Shown in pieces: positions 63,953-64,000 of a DNA stretch of 64,000 nucleotides. The stretch lies in the NCBI GenBank assembly GCA_029964075.1, contig CM057149.1, positions 7,512,465-7,576,464 of the forward strand, written 5' to 3'. This DNA is from Patiria pectinifera (lineage: Eukaryota > Echinodermata > Asteroidea > Valvatida > Asterinidae). Within the stretch, counting starts at the first letter, position 1; each line of letters begins with the position of its first letter. The position numbers were made by a program, and so were the translations under genes. The notes below the pieces were generated by a model that worked only from the letters and a program-made list of their open reading frames with translations, was not told the origin of the DNA and did no database searches.

Positions 63953-64000
63953 CTAGGGGGAAAAATTGAAGAAAAGGAAGAAGAAACAATTCAGTCCTGA

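Overview
The window reads as nuclear DNA of an invertebrate deuterostome, most likely an echinoderm (perhaps a sea star). It is AT-rich and intron-rich. It carries expanded NACHT-LRR (NLR) innate-immune genes of the kind known from echinoderms, hemichordates and lancelets, and it is littered with short hAT-like and inverted-repeat elements. Species identity is an inference from style only. I found no rRNA genes, intact tRNA genes, bacterial operons or CRISPR arrays.

Everything recognisable belongs to one tandem array of four copies of the same very large gene, all on the minus strand (called units A-D here). Unit A (1-3958) has only its 5' exons in the window. Unit B (7892-25149) and unit C (28356-45252) are seen from start codon to stop. 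Unit D (48543-63952) lacks its first two exons, which lie beyond position 64000. Start codons of A, B and C are about 20-21 kb apart.

Reading the minus strand, I could place 17 exons by GT/AG sites. Joined, they keep frame exactly: 3263 codons plus stop in unit C and 2848 plus stop in unit B. Domain order is: a short N-terminal exon; a ubiquitin-like domain split over two exons (Ubl1) ending in LMGG; a series of symmetric phase 1-1 exons that start with a basic cluster and end acidic/Ser-rich, one of them holding a 20-residue hydrophobic segment; a second ubiquitin-like domain (Ubl2), also ending LMGG; a 540-700 residue Lys/Arg/Glu/Ser-rich exon built of 60-residue repeats; a short exon; a Gln/Glu-rich exon (C and D only); a small exon with an amyloid/RHIM-like core; and one giant exon with NACHT plus ribonuclease-inhibitor-type LRRs. 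No CARD, Death or Pyrin domain is visible in front of the NACHT. The likely role is an intracellular immune receptor in which tandem ISG15-like Ubls and an amyloid-type motif replace the usual effector domain. Units A, B and C each carry a near-perfect NF-kappaB site just upstream of the start, next to CRE-like and CpG-rich palindromes, which suggests immune induction.

The copies are decaying differently. Unit C is the most complete. Unit B has lost the Gln/Glu-rich exon and the polypyrimidine tract of one linker exon. Unit D has two one-base losses in the LRR exon. In both B and D the LRR exon now runs into the end of a hAT-like element that supplies the stop codon. Shared and missing insertions suggest that D split off first. 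The spacers (about 4.1-7.9, 25.3-28.4 and 45.4-48.5 kb) hold duplicated AT-rich non-coding sequence, a LINE remnant, a hairpin and small insertions, but no gene I can support.
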